A DNA stretch of 56,662 nt from Loktanella fryxellensis (GCF_900110065.1 NZ_FOCI01000021.1:1-56662); one strand, 5' to 3'; shown: positions 8,142 through 17,437, counted from the first letter of the stretch. Translations and numbers: made by a program. The notes: a model not told the origin generated them from the sequence alone.

Positions 8142-8478
8142 GGATCTTGCGCGTCGCGTTGGTCGCGGGCGCGCCGCATCCGGGAGCGGGGGGGGCGATC
8201 AGGCGGGCGGCGCGGGTGACGTGCGCGTTGCGTCGTAGGACCGCAGCGTGCCGACAGCGCTGCGACCCGCATGACGCGGGCGCATCCGCTGCACCCCGGA
8301 TACCACTGTGTTCCGCATGGCGACGAGCAGCCTTGGTGGCTGCCGCAGGCTGTGCAAGCGGGGTCGCTTGTCGCAAGGGACGTCAGCCGGATTGCCGTTC
8401 TGAATCGACAGACGTCTGAACCGCACGACGTGCGCAGACCCGGCCACCATGATCGACCGACGCCATCCTGCGCCGCGA
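8142..8478. other. Intergenic region
   Basis: 337 bp between the small unknown gene and the convergent lipoprotein gene. It contains G-runs near 8190 but no coding-like frame, RNA gene or terminator that could be supported. Confidence 0.4.
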
Positions 8479-9099
8479 TCAGCCGGCTGTGCCCACCGCC
8501 CAGTCCGCCATGGCGGGTGTCAGCACGTCCATGGTGCGCTGGAACGCGGCGACGACCGCTGCGGGGCTGGCGTCGGTGGCGCGGGCCATCTGCGCAAAGG
8601 TGCGTCCGCCGATGACGGCCTGCGTGCGGTCGTCAATGGCGGTCAGCGTGATGTCCACCTGTGCCGTGAACGTGTCGGGGGCGGTCACCGCGACCTCGAA
8701 CCGGTCGATCCGCACCAGCAGCACCCGGTCCGGCACTGGCCCGCCGTCTGTGCGTCCGACAAAGCCCACGCGCCCGGTGCCTGCGATGCTGCGGATCAGT
8801 ATCGACTGGATGACGATGGGCAGGGTGTCGCTCCACCGCGCGTCTGGCAGATAGGTGATGGACGCAGGCTGCGGCCGGATCATCAGCCGGTCCGTGGACA
8901 GCGGTGCCGCCGCCTCTGGCAGGGTGACCAGCAGCGTGGCAGCACTGCGCGGGCCAGTCGTGGCACCGGGCGTGGGCTGCAGGTCGTAGGTGTCCAGCGG
9001 CACAGCCGCCGCGTCCAGTGCGGACAGCGCACTGCATCCGCCCAGCAGCGCGACGCCGCCCAGCAGGGCCATGCGGCGGGTCAGGATGGTGTGGGTCAT
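8479..9099 (-). CDS. ABC-transport auxiliary lipoprotein (PqiC/LinN-like) of the Mla-type system
   Basis: 206 residues. The N-terminus is a twin-Arg-free lipoprotein signal with lipobox LLGGC (MALLGGVALLGGCSALSAL), so it is anchored in the outer membrane or periplasmic face. The body (YDLQPTPGATTGPRSAATLL, LSTDRLMIRPQPASITYLPD, ARWSDTLP) follows the auxiliary-lipoprotein family that partners MCE proteins. It begins 3 bp after the MCE gene stop and is the last gene of the four-gene transporter operon. Confidence 0.85.
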   Translation of the reverse strand: MTHTILTRRMALLGGVALLGGCSALSALDAAAVPLDTYDLQPTPGATTGPRSAATLLVTLPEAAAPLSTDRLMIRPQPASITYLPDARWSDTLPIVIQSILIRSIAGTGRVGFVGRTDGGPVPDRVLLVRIDRFEVAVTAPDTFTAQVDITLTAIDDRTQAVIGGRTFAQMARATDASPAAVVAAFQRTMDVLTPAMADWAVGTAG

Positions 9100-9102
9100 C
9101 GG

Positions 9103-10818
9103 TCAGTTCCTGTATTCGGGCACGCGGTCATCCAGGATGAAGCGGGCGGGGTCACGCGCGATCCGGCGCACGAGGCTGTCGAGGGTCGCGACAAGCCCGC
9201 GCGCATCGCCCGCCAGCCGCGTCAGTTCCGGCAGGCCGCTGCCCGCGAAATCGCCAAGCGCCGGTGCGGTGGCGGCGACCGCCCCCTGCACCTGCGCCAC
9301 GGTTGCATCGGCCCGCGCGATCAGGGCGCGCAAGTCGGCGGTGATGGCGGGCGCGTCGGTGGTGACCTGTTCGACCGACGTGGCGATCCGGTCGGCGGCG
9401 CTGCGGATATCCGCGATCACCGGGTCCAGATCGGTCTGCATCACGCCACTGGCCGCATCGAACGCGGTCGTGGCCGACGCCAGTGCGCCGTCCGCCCCGG
9501 TCAATGTCGTGTCCAGCGCGTCGAGGCTTGCCTGCGCGCGCAGCACCAGATCGCGGGCGGCGGCCAGCGTCGCCTGTGCGTCGTCGGTGATCGGCCCGAC
9601 GCGGCCCGTCGCCTGCGTGACGTCGCTGGCGGCCTGCGCGATGGCCGCCGTCGCCGTGGCGGTGGCGGTGCGCAGATCGGCCACGACGCTGGGCACGTCG
9701 TCGCGGGTCACGGCCTCGATCATGGCGATGGTCCGGCGGGTGGCGGCCAGCACGTCGCGCGCGTCCGCCACCATCAGGGTGCCGTCGCCCGCCACCAGCG
9801 CATCGAACGTCTCTGACGCAGCCGTCACTGCGGCGAATGCGGTGTCGGCCTCCTGCAGGGACGTCTCCAGCTCTCGCAGGCGGGCGTTCAGCAGGTCCGG
9901 CGTGGCGGCCAGATCGTCCAGCGCTGCCCCTGACCGCACGTGCAGGTCGGCGATGGCGGCACGCGCCTCGGCCGCGGTGCCTGCGATGTCGGCCACGATT
10001 TCCGGCACGTCGTCGCGCAGCAGCGCCGCCACGTCCGCCGTCGCGGTGGCCGCATCCGCGATCATCGGCGTCGCATCGGCCAGCGCGCGATCCGCCCCCG
10101 CAAACGTGCGCGTGGCCGCCGCCAGCGTGGCATCCACGTTCGTCGCGGTCGTCGTGATCGCCTCTGCCAGCCCGTCCAGCCGGTTCGTGAAGCCCGCGAT
10201 CTGCGCGGTCGCATCGCCCACGGTGCCGGTGATGGTGGAAAAGTCGGCCAGCGCCTGATCCAGCTGGGCAGAGGAGCGGTCGAGGTTCTGCAGGATACCC
10301 GTCACATGTGCCTGATTGACGGGGCCGGTCATGGCGCGGAACTGTTCCAGCAGGCGCGTCGCCTCGGTCACGAGGTCGGGTGCATCCTCGACCAGCGACT
10401 GCAGGGTGGACCTGCGCGACGCGATGATCGGCAACCCGCCGTCCGCATCCGTCAGCGCCGCCGCATCCGGCGTCCCCCCCGAAAGCGAGATGTAGCTGAC
10501 CCCCGTCACGCCCTGCGACTGCAGCTGCGCCAGCGTGTTCGTGCGGATCGGCGTGGCTGCGTCGATCTCGACCGTGGTCAGGACGCGTGACGGGTCGGTG
10601 GGGTCGATCCGCAGGGCGATGACGCGACCGACGGCGATGCCGTTGAACCGCACGTCGCCCGACGCATCCAGCCCCGACACATCGTCGAAGTAGATGCCGT
10701 AGGTGGCATACTGCCGGTCCACCTGCACACCCGCCAGCCAGACGAAGAATCCCAGCGATCCCAGCAGCACCGCAAGGGTGAAGATGCCGATCAGCAGATA
10801 GGGTGCGCGGGTTTCCAT
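9103..10818 (-). CDS. MlaD/MCE-family substrate-binding protein, long form
   Basis: 571 residues from METRAPYLLIGIFTLAVLLG; the first A of the ATG overlaps the TGA of the ATPase gene. One N-terminal transmembrane helix (about residues 8-28) is followed by the MCE domain (about 40-120; GIYFDDVSGLDASGDVRFNG, then VTGVSYISLSGG). A very long helical tail of Ala/Thr/Asp-rich coiled-coil repeats runs to about residue 560. The tail is much longer than in E. coli MlaD and resembles long periplasm-spanning MCE proteins. The system moves phospholipids or other hydrophobic substrates across the periplasm; direction and substrate are not set by the sequence. Confidence 0.9.
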   Translation of the reverse strand: METRAPYLLIGIFTLAVLLGSLGFFVWLAGVQVDRQYATYGIYFDDVSGLDASGDVRFNGIAVGRVIALRIDPTDPSRVLTTVEIDAATPIRTNTLAQLQSQGVTGVSYISLSGGTPDAAALTDADGGLPIIASRRSTLQSLVEDAPDLVTEATRLLEQFRAMTGPVNQAHVTGILQNLDRSSAQLDQALADFSTITGTVGDATAQIAGFTNRLDGLAEAITTTATNVDATLAAATRTFAGADRALADATPMIADAATATADVAALLRDDVPEIVADIAGTAAEARAAIADLHVRSGAALDDLAATPDLLNARLRELETSLQEADTAFAAVTAASETFDALVAGDGTLMVADARDVLAATRRTIAMIEAVTRDDVPSVVADLRTATATATAAIAQAASDVTQATGRVGPITDDAQATLAAARDLVLRAQASLDALDTTLTGADGALASATTAFDAASGVMQTDLDPVIADIRSAADRIATSVEQVTTDAPAITADLRALIARADATVAQVQGAVAATAPALGDFAGSGLPELTRLAGDARGLVATLDSLVRRIARDPARFILDDRVPEYRN

Positions 10819-11612
10819 CAGTGCGCCATGTCCGGGGATGCTGTCCGTGTGCCACGGTCCGCGGCGCGGGCGCGGGGGCCGTGGAAATAGGCCTGCACCC
10901 ACGGATGCTCGATCCGCAGCATCTCCTCCATCGTGCCCACCGCCAGCACCTTGTGGTCCGCCAGCACGGCGATGCGGTCGCAGATGGCGTTCAGGCTGTC
11001 CAGATCGTGGGTCACGAGGAACACCGTCAGCCCGAAGGCCGCCTGCAACTGACCGATCAGCGCATCAAAGGCGGCGGCCCCCACCGGGTCCAGCCCGGCG
11101 GTCGGCTCATCCAGGAACACGATTTCCGGGTCCAGTGCGATGGCGCGGGCGAACCCCGCCCGCTTGCGCATGCCGCCCGACAGTTCCGCCGGATACTGGG
11201 TCATCGCGGCCTCCGGCAGGCCGACCATCCGGACCTTGATCGCGGCCAGCGTCTCTCTCAGGTCTGCAGGCAGGTCGAGCTGTTCGCGCATCGGCGCCTC
11301 GACGTTCTGGCGCACGGTGAGCGAGGAGAACAGCGCCCCGTCCTGAAACATGACGCCCCAGCGGCGGCGCAGCGCGCGGGTGGTCGCCGCGTCGGTGTCA
11401 CGGACGCTTTCGCCGAACACCTCGATGGTGCCTGCCTCCGGCATCAGAAGGCCCACGATGGTGTGCAGCAGCACCGACTTGCCCGTGCCGGACCCGCCGA
11501 CGATGCCGATGATCTCGCCCCGCCGCACGTCCAGATCCAGCCCGTCGTGCACCGTCTGGGTGCCGAACCGGGTGACGAGGCCGCGCACGCGGATGATCGG
11601 AGCCTCGGTCAT
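10818..11612 (-). CDS. Mla-type ABC transporter ATPase
   Basis: 264 residues. All ABC motifs are visible: Walker A GGSGTGKS, Q-loop in VMFQDGALF, signature LSGGMRKR, Walker B IVFLDEPTAGLDP and the H-loop in LVTHDLDS. The GMRKR signature is typical of MlaF/MCE-system ATPases. The ATG at 11612 overlaps the permease stop by one base; a GTG three bases earlier is an alternative. It energises the MCE-linked permease at the inner membrane. Confidence 0.92.
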   Translation of the reverse strand: MTEAPIIRVRGLVTRFGTQTVHDGLDLDVRRGEIIGIVGGSGTGKSVLLHTIVGLLMPEAGTIEVFGESVRDTDAATTRALRRRWGVMFQDGALFSSLTVRQNVEAPMREQLDLPADLRETLAAIKVRMVGLPEAAMTQYPAELSGGMRKRAGFARAIALDPEIVFLDEPTAGLDPVGAAAFDALIGQLQAAFGLTVFLVTHDLDSLNAICDRIAVLADHKVLAVGTMEEMLRIEHPWVQAYFHGPRARAADRGTRTASPDMAH

Positions 11613-12739
11613 CACACCCCCACCGTCGCGAAGAAGATCGAAAACAGCGCGTCCATCACGATCACGAGGAAGATCGACAGCACCACGGACCCGGAGGTGT
11701 GCTGTCCCAGCGATTCCGCGTCACCGCCCACCGTCAGCCCCATGTGGCAGCCGATGATCCCGATGATCAGGGCAAACACCGGTGCCTTGATCATGCCGAC
11801 GGCGAAATGCCAGACGTCGGTATTGGACAGCAGGCGCGACTGGAACACCGCAGGCGACACGCCAAGGTCGATCCACGCCATCAGCGCGCCGCCCAGCAGC
11901 CCCGACAGGTCGGCAATGAACCCGAGCGCCGGCAGCATCAGCATCAGCGCCAGCACGCGCGGCACGACAAGGACCGCCACCGGATCAAGGCCGAGGGTCC
12001 GCATCGCGTCGATCTCTTCGCGCATCTTCATCGCGCCGATGGCGGCGGTAAAGGCGGACCCGGACCGCCCCGCCACGATGATCGCGGTCAGCAAAATGCC
12101 CAGCTCGCGCAGGACCGAAATCGCGATAAGGTCGACGACGAACACCTCCGCCCCGAACTGGCGCAACTGCGCCGATCCTTGGAATGCGAGGACGACGCCG
12201 ATGAGGAACGCCATCAGGGCGACGATAGGCACCGCCCGCATGCCGACCTGATCGCAATGGTGCACCAGCGCCGTCAGACGCAGGCGGCGCGGATGCAGGC
12301 ACAGACCCGCGCACGTCGCGACCACCTGACCCAGAAACGACACGATGGCGCCAGCGGTCCGCACCCCGGCAACCACCCGCTTGCCGATGCCGGCCAGCCA
12401 TGCCGCGATGTCGTGCGGCACCGGCGGCACCGGGTCCGTCGCGGTCATGGTCCGGCGGACGGTGGCGATCAGCTGCGTCTGCTCGACCGTGGCACTGGCG
12501 ATGGTCGCCCCCGCATGGCGGTCCTGCAGGGTCACGATCCACCAGGCCCCCGCCGTATCCATCGCGGTCAACGCGGCCACGTCGATGACGGCCGCCGCCG
12601 GTGCAGGGGCCGTGGCGTCGCTGCGGACAAGCCGCGCGACAGCCTCGATCGTCAACGCACCGGTCAGGCACAGCCGGTCGCCGGTGGCGGTCAGGTGCGC
12701 CGCCGCCGGTGCCGCCGACAATAGGGCAGGTCCGGTCAT
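11612..12739 (-). CDS. MlaE-type permease with an N-terminal STAS-like domain
   Basis: 375 residues. Residues 1-95 form a STAS/MlaB-like domain (LTATGDRLCLTGALTIEAVA, then VIDVAALTAMDTAGAW). The C-terminal half is a MlaE permease: FLIGVVLAFQGSAQLRQFGA, LRELGILLTAIIVAGRSGSA, AAIGAMKMREEIDAMRTLGL. About five membrane helices are present. In E. coli MlaB and MlaE are separate proteins, while here they are fused, as in several Proteobacteria. It is the first gene of the operon permease-ATPase-MCE-lipoprotein, all with overlaps or gaps of a few bases. Confidence 0.92.
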   Translation of the reverse strand: MTGPALLSAAPAAAHLTATGDRLCLTGALTIEAVARLVRSDATAPAPAAAVIDVAALTAMDTAGAWWIVTLQDRHAGATIASATVEQTQLIATVRRTMTATDPVPPVPHDIAAWLAGIGKRVVAGVRTAGAIVSFLGQVVATCAGLCLHPRRLRLTALVHHCDQVGMRAVPIVALMAFLIGVVLAFQGSAQLRQFGAEVFVVDLIAISVLRELGILLTAIIVAGRSGSAFTAAIGAMKMREEIDAMRTLGLDPVAVLVVPRVLALMLMLPALGFIADLSGLLGGALMAWIDLGVSPAVFQSRLLSNTDVWHFAVGMIKAPVFALIIGIIGCHMGLTVGGDAESLGQHTSGSVVLSIFLVIVMDALFSIFFATVGV

Positions 12740-12746
12740 GCGCGCG

Positions 12747-13181
12747 TCATTGCACCGTCAGGACGGGGCAGGTCGCGTGCACGTTCAGCGACTGCGACAC
12801 GCTGCCCAGCAGCAAACCCCGGATCGCCCCGAACCCGCGCCGCCCGGCCACGATCAGGTCGGCCTGCATGGTCGCCGCATGTTCGAGGATCGCATCGGCG
12901 GCAAGGCCGCGCAGGATGTGGGTCGTGACCGCTGTCGCACCGGCGTCGGTCGCGATTCTGGACGCGTCCGCCAGCACCGCCTCGGCGCGGGCGGTCACTT
13001 CGGCTGGGTCCATCGGCATGTAGATCACATCGGCCCCCCCGGCGACCGCGTCACCGTGAACCTGTGCCACATGCACGATCTGCAGGTCGCCTTGGCACAG
13101 ATGCGCCAGACCTGCTGCGATCCGCAGCGCGGCAGCCGCATGGTCCGATCCGTCGGTGCAGACGAGGATGCGTGAAAACAT
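12747..13181 (-). CDS. Universal stress protein, UspA family
   Basis: 144 residues with the UspA fold: N-terminal strand MFSRILVCTDGSDHA and the C-terminal ATP-binding signature GRRGFGAIRGLLLGSVSQSL (G-2x-G-9x-G-S/T type), ending VHATCPVLTV. It is one domain, as expected. An FNR-type box (13235-13248) stands about 55 bases before the ATG, suggesting induction at low oxygen. The permease gene follows closely (7 bp) on the same strand, so the transporter operon might be partly co-transcribed. Confidence 0.9.
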   Translation of the reverse strand: MFSRILVCTDGSDHAAAALRIAAGLAHLCQGDLQIVHVAQVHGDAVAGGADVIYMPMDPAEVTARAEAVLADASRIATDAGATAVTTHILRGLAADAILEHAATMQADLIVAGRRGFGAIRGLLLGSVSQSLNVHATCPVLTVQ

Positions 13182-13234
13182 GATGATCTCCGATGTCGTT
13201 CACCCATCCATGGACCGATGTGGCGTCGCATACG

Positions 13235-13248
13235 TTGATCTGGATCAG
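13235..13248 (-). promoter_or_regulatory. FNR/FixK-type box before uspA
   Basis: TTGATCTGGATCAG on the plus strand (CTGATCCAGATCAA toward the gene) fits TTGAT-N4-ATCAA with one end mismatch. The centre is about 60 bases upstream of the UspA start, suited to activation by FnrL or FixK. Confidence 0.6.
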
Positions 13249-13284
13249 TTCAGGACTGATTCCCTGTCGATTCCCGCAGGGTGC

Positions 13285-14766
13285 TCACGCGCTCAGACCG
13301 CGCAGGACGGCGGGCAGCAGGCCCGGCAGATCATCGGCGATCAGGCCGGGGCCGAATCGGCTGGCGGCGTCGCCGTGCATCCAGACCGCGGCTGCGGCTG
13401 CGTCAAAGGCGTCCATCCCCTGCGCGAGCAGCCCCAGCACGAGGCCTGCCAGCACGTCGCCCGATCCGGCGGTGGCCAACGTGGGCGGTGCGTTGGTGTT
13501 GACGATGGCCCGCCCGTCGGGTGCCGCGATCACCGTATCCGCGCCCTTCAGCACGATCACAGCGCCGCTGCGGGCGGCGGCGGCGCGGGCGCGGTGCAGC
13601 TTGTCTCCCGTCGTATCCCACAGGCGCGCGAACTCTCCGTCGTGGGGGGTCATCACGCAGGGGCCGGTGATGGCGCGGTCCAGTGCTGCGGGGTCGCCTG
13701 CGAAGGACGTCAGTGCATCGGCGTCCAGCACGACGGCCCGGCCCGTGGCCAGCATCGCCAGCGCCGTGCTGCGCGTCGCGTCGCCGACACCCGCCCCCGG
13801 CCCGATCAGATGCGCCGTGATCCGCCCGTCCGACAGCAGCGCCGCCAGATCCTCGGCACCGGTGACGGGGCGCACCATGATGCTGGTCAGCGCCGTGGCA
13901 TAGATCGGCAGCGCCTGCGGTGGCACGGCCACGCTGGTCAGGCCAGCCCCCGCCCGTGCGGCGGCCCGTGTCGCCAGACGCGCGGCCCCGGTCATCGGAT
14001 AGCCGCCCCAGACCAGCGCGTGACCGCGCGTGTACTTGTGGCCCGTGGGATGCAGAAGCGGCAGCGCGTCCCGCCACAGGTCTGGGCCATTCTCCCACGT
14101 CTGCGGCGCGATCCGGTCCAGCACCGACGGCGCAATGCCGATGTCGGCCACCACCGTCTCGCCGCACAGCGTCCGCCCAGGCAGCAGCACGTGACCCGGC
14201 TTCTTGCGAAAGAACGTGATGGTCAGGGAGGCCGCAACTGCCCCGAGGTCGGCCCCCGTGTCGCCCATCACGCCGCTTGGCACGTCGATGGCGACGATGG
14301 GTGCCTGTGCGGCGGCAGCGGCCAGCAACGCCGCCACCCGTCGGTCCGGCGCCCGGTTCAGACCGGCCCCGAACAGCGCGTCGACGATCAGCGTTGCACC
14401 CTCCAGCACGGCAGGGCTCAGGGGTGCGACCGGCCCGGTCCATAGCGCCGCATTATGTGCCGCAGCCCCTGTCAGCCGGTCGGGCGCGCCCAGCAGCGAG
14501 AGCTGCACGTCCCAGCCTGCCTCGGCCAGCCTGCGCGCCACGACGAAACCGTCGCCGCCGTTGTCGCCCGGACCGCACAGCACCGCGACGCGGCCCGGGG
14601 ACCAGCGGTCCGCGATGATCCGTGCAACCGCCGATCCTGCCGCGCCCATCAGCACCGGCACGGGGGTGCCGCCAGCCACCGTCAACCGGTCGGCGACAGC
14701 CATCTGCGCCACGCTCAGCAAGGCGCGGTCGCCCGTCAGAACGGCACCGCGACCGTCCGGGCCCAC
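13285..14766 (-). CDS. nnr: Bifunctional NAD(P)H-hydrate epimerase/ADP-dependent NAD(P)H-hydrate dehydratase
   Basis: 493 residues, the normal length of the fused NAD(P)HX repair enzyme. The N-terminal epimerase domain (about 10-215) shows GPGDNGGDGFVVARRLAEAG and IVDALFGAG. The C-terminal dehydratase domain (about 225-485) shows GHKYTRGHALVWGG, HLIGPGAG, DADALT, TPHDGEFARL, KGADTVIA and NTNAPPTLATAGSGDVLAG. It repairs damaged NADH/NADPH hydrates in the cytoplasm. The start is uncertain: GTG at 14766 has no good ribosome site, and a TTG shortly downstream is possible. Confidence 0.92.
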   Translation of the reverse strand: MGPDGRGAVLTGDRALLSVAQMAVADRLTVAGGTPVPVLMGAAGSAVARIIADRWSPGRVAVLCGPGDNGGDGFVVARRLAEAGWDVQLSLLGAPDRLTGAAAHNAALWTGPVAPLSPAVLEGATLIVDALFGAGLNRAPDRRVAALLAAAAAQAPIVAIDVPSGVMGDTGADLGAVAASLTITFFRKKPGHVLLPGRTLCGETVVADIGIAPSVLDRIAPQTWENGPDLWRDALPLLHPTGHKYTRGHALVWGGYPMTGAARLATRAAARAGAGLTSVAVPPQALPIYATALTSIMVRPVTGAEDLAALLSDGRITAHLIGPGAGVGDATRSTALAMLATGRAVVLDADALTSFAGDPAALDRAITGPCVMTPHDGEFARLWDTTGDKLHRARAAAARSGAVIVLKGADTVIAAPDGRAIVNTNAPPTLATAGSGDVLAGLVLGLLAQGMDAFDAAAAAVWMHGDAASRFGPGLIADDLPGLLPAVLRGLSA

Positions 14767-14858
14767 TTCGCCACCACATCGTCGATAGCGTTCAGGTGTT
14801 CCACATCGAGATCCGCCTTTACCGTGCCCGCCGCAGCAAAGGTCACAGCCGCCGCCAT
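14736..14858 (-). CDS. Possible 40-residue small protein overlapping the nnr start
   Basis: An ATG-started frame reading MAAAVTFAAAGTVKADLDVE and ending ...VAVPF, with balanced composition. It overlaps the first 31 bases of nnr. No family is recognised and the ribosome site is poor. It may be a leader/coupling peptide for nnr or only chance. Confidence 0.25.
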   Translation of the reverse strand: MAAAVTFAAAGTVKADLDVEHLNAIDDVVAKWARTVAVPF

Positions 14859-15085
14859 GTCAACGCGTCGCTGCCGCCACACACCGGGACCCGGCGCGTC
14901 CGGTCCCGATCCATGTTGGCATCCGCACCGCCCGGCGGTGATCCGGCACCCCTTACCGCATGCACCATGCGCGATCGGGCACAGTTATGGTCACCACGAC
15001 CTTTCCGTAATCCCCAGCCACACCGACCCGCCAAGGCACCACGAACGATTTCGCCCGCGCCGAAGGGCGCACGCACGTCAGGGCG

Positions 15086-17257
15086 ATGCCCGACGGGCAC
15101 GGCCTGTGCATCCTGTCGCTGCCCGGCCTGCGCTGCGGCGGCTGCGTCGCCGCCGTCGAGCGCGCGTTGACCGAACCGCCAGACGTGGTCGGGGTCAGGG
15201 TCAACCCGACCCTGAAGCCGATGGTCGTGACGCTGCGCGACCCTGACCCAGACCCGGCCCCCGTCATCGCGCAACTGGTCGCGCCGTGCTACAGGGCCGT
15301 TCCCGCCGCTGTGGACGATGCGACGGACGACGGCGATGCGGCGGGCCGCCGTCTGGTGCGCGTGATGGCTGTGGCGGGTTTCGGCACCGCCAACATCATG
15401 TTGCTGTCGGTGGGCGTCTGGCCGGGGGCCAGCGACCAGACCCGCGACACGTTCCGCATGATCTCGGCGCTGATCGCCGTGCCCGTCGTGGCCTATGCCG
15501 GTCAGCCGTTCTTCCGGTCGGCCTTGCAGGCAATGCGCACGGGGCGGCTGAACATGGATGTGCCGCTTGCGGTCGGCGTCCTGCTGGCGCTGCTGCTGAA
15601 GCTGCTCGAGACGGCGCATGGCGAAGAGGAGGCGGTCTTCGACGCTGCCGTCACGTTGCTGTTCCTCCTGCTGTGCGGCCGCTTCCCGGATCATCTGATG
15701 CGCGAACGGGCGCGCGGCGCGGTATCCGGGCTGGCACGCCTGTCGCCGCGCGGCGCGATGTGGCGGCAGGCGGATGGCGCGCTGACCGACGTCCGGCTGC
15801 AGGCCATCGTGCCGGACGCGGTCATCTGGATCGGGCCGGATCAGCGCAATCCGGTCGATGTGCGCATCATCGCAGGGTCCACCGATCTGGACCGGTCGCT
15901 TGTGACTGGTGAGGCGATGTGCGTCACCGCAGGCCCCGGCGACACGCTGAAGGCGGGGACACCGAACCTGACCGGCACGATCGAGGCCCGTGTGCTGCGA
16001 TCCGCCGCCGACTCCTTCCTAACGCGGATGATGCGGATGCAGAACGAGGCCGACATTAAGGGCGGGCGCGGCACCGACCTGCGGATCGCCGACCGGGCGA
16101 CACCGCTCGATCCGCCGCACGTGCACATCCCGGCACTTGCGACCTTCGCGGTCTGGGTCGCGGTGACGGACGACTGGCACGCATCCGCCTTCGGGGGCAT
16201 CAGCGCCCTCATCATCACCTGCCCCTGTGCGCCGGGACTGGCCGTGCCGGTGGCCCACGTGGTCGCTGCGGGCCGCCTGATGCGGATGGGCATCCCGATG
16301 AAGGACGGATCGGCGCTGGAGCGGCTGGCCGAGATCGACTGCGCGGTCTTCGACAAGACCGGTACGCTCACGATAGGCGCCGCGGCCGTCGCCTGCCGGT
16401 CCGACGATCCCGCGCTGCGCCCGCTGGCCAAGGCGCTGGCCCTGCGGCCCAGGCACCCCACGGCCCGCGCGATTGCCGCAGGCATCCCCGACTGGTTTTG
16501 CCCGCTGGACGACGCGACCGAGGTGCCGGGCCTCGGCATCGCAGGGCATGTCGGCGGATGTGTCCTGCGGCCGGGGCGCGCGGACGGGGTGGCCCTGATC
16601 GCGCCGCAGGCCGCAGGTCGTGCCAGCCCTGTCTTTGCCTGTGCGGACGGGCCCACCCTGTCGTTCGGGATCGTCGAGGGCTTGCGCCCCGGTGCGCAGG
16701 ACGCCGTCGCCACCCTTGTCGCGGCTGGCATCGCGGTGTCGATCTTGTCCGGTGACATCGCGGCACGGACCGCCGCCGTCGCGGCACAGTTGCACCTGAC
16801 CGATGTGCAGTCGGGCACGACACCCGCAGACAAGATCGCGGCGCTGGATGCCCTGCGGGCGGCGGGCCACCACGCCCTAATGGTGGGCTGCGGACTGAAC
16901 GACGCAGCCGCCCTGGCGGCGGCGCATGGGTCGATGGCACCGGGCAGCGCGTCCGATGCGGGCCGGACGGCTGCGGATTTCATCATCCTGCGCGACGGTC
17001 TGGACGCGGTGCCTGCGGCATGGCGGATGGCCTGCGATACGGCGCGGATCGTGCGGCAGAACTTCGCGCTCGCCATCGCCTGCAACTGCATGGCGATCCC
17101 GCTGGCGATGGCGGGTCTGGTCACGCCCCTGATCGCGGCGGCGACGATGTCGACGTTGTCGGTCATCGTGATCGCCGACGCCCTGCGCCCGCACCGCGCG
17201 CCTCCAACCGACACCACCGCCGCCAAGCACCCCGCACCTGCGCAGGTCCCCGCATGA
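15086..17257 (+). CDS. ccoI: CcoI/FixI-type copper P-type ATPase with altered catalytic motifs
   Basis: 723 residues in one open frame. It has an N-terminal metal-binding domain with RCGGC, paired membrane helices, the phosphorylation motif DKTGTLT, and HP in RPRHPTARA. CcoI loads copper for cbb3 oxidase assembly. Several key spots differ from the family: the hinge GDGxND is GCGLND (Asp to Cys), the membrane CPCAL is CPCAP, and TGES-P is TGEAM-C. The N-terminus is also short, with a TAA upstream. With the neighbouring genes broken, this is probably a non-functional or failing copy even though the frame is intact. Confidence 0.75.
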   Translation: MPDGHGLCILSLPGLRCGGCVAAVERALTEPPDVVGVRVNPTLKPMVVTLRDPDPDPAPVIAQLVAPCYRAVPAAVDDATDDGDAAGRRLVRVMAVAGFGTANIMLLSVGVWPGASDQTRDTFRMISALIAVPVVAYAGQPFFRSALQAMRTGRLNMDVPLAVGVLLALLLKLLETAHGEEEAVFDAAVTLLFLLLCGRFPDHLMRERARGAVSGLARLSPRGAMWRQADGALTDVRLQAIVPDAVIWIGPDQRNPVDVRIIAGSTDLDRSLVTGEAMCVTAGPGDTLKAGTPNLTGTIEARVLRSAADSFLTRMMRMQNEADIKGGRGTDLRIADRATPLDPPHVHIPALATFAVWVAVTDDWHASAFGGISALIITCPCAPGLAVPVAHVVAAGRLMRMGIPMKDGSALERLAEIDCAVFDKTGTLTIGAAAVACRSDDPALRPLAKALALRPRHPTARAIAAGIPDWFCPLDDATEVPGLGIAGHVGGCVLRPGRADGVALIAPQAAGRASPVFACADGPTLSFGIVEGLRPGAQDAVATLVAAGIAVSILSGDIAARTAAVAAQLHLTDVQSGTTPADKIAALDALRAAGHHALMVGCGLNDAAALAAAHGSMAPGSASDAGRTAADFIILRDGLDAVPAAWRMACDTARIVRQNFALAIACNCMAIPLAMAGLVTPLIAAATMSTLSVIVIADALRPHRAPPTDTTAAKHPAPAQVPA

Positions 17258-17415
17258 CGATCCTGCTGTTCCTGATCCGCGTGACGCTGGGCATGGGGAT
17301 GGGGTCTTCTTCTGATCGCTGCGCAGCAACCGGTACGACGACCTGTCCGACGACGCGGAACGCATCCTCCACGACGACGACCGCCCCCTGCCGGGTGCAC
17401 CGCGCCTGGCTTTGA
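17254..17415 (+). pseudogene. ccoS: ccoS remnant, frameshifted
   Basis: Starts MTILLFLIRVTLGMG in an ATGA overlap with ccoI, as expected for CcoS, a one-helix cbb3 assembly protein. After about 15 codons the frame is lost. A neighbouring frame reads LLLIA, and a further shift gives SNRYDDLSDDAERIL and HDDDRPLPGAPRL, the conserved acidic CcoS tail. At least two small indels (about 17305 and 17322) are needed to restore it. Confidence 0.75.
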
Positions 17416-17437
17416 CCCCGACCAGGGAACCCGGACC

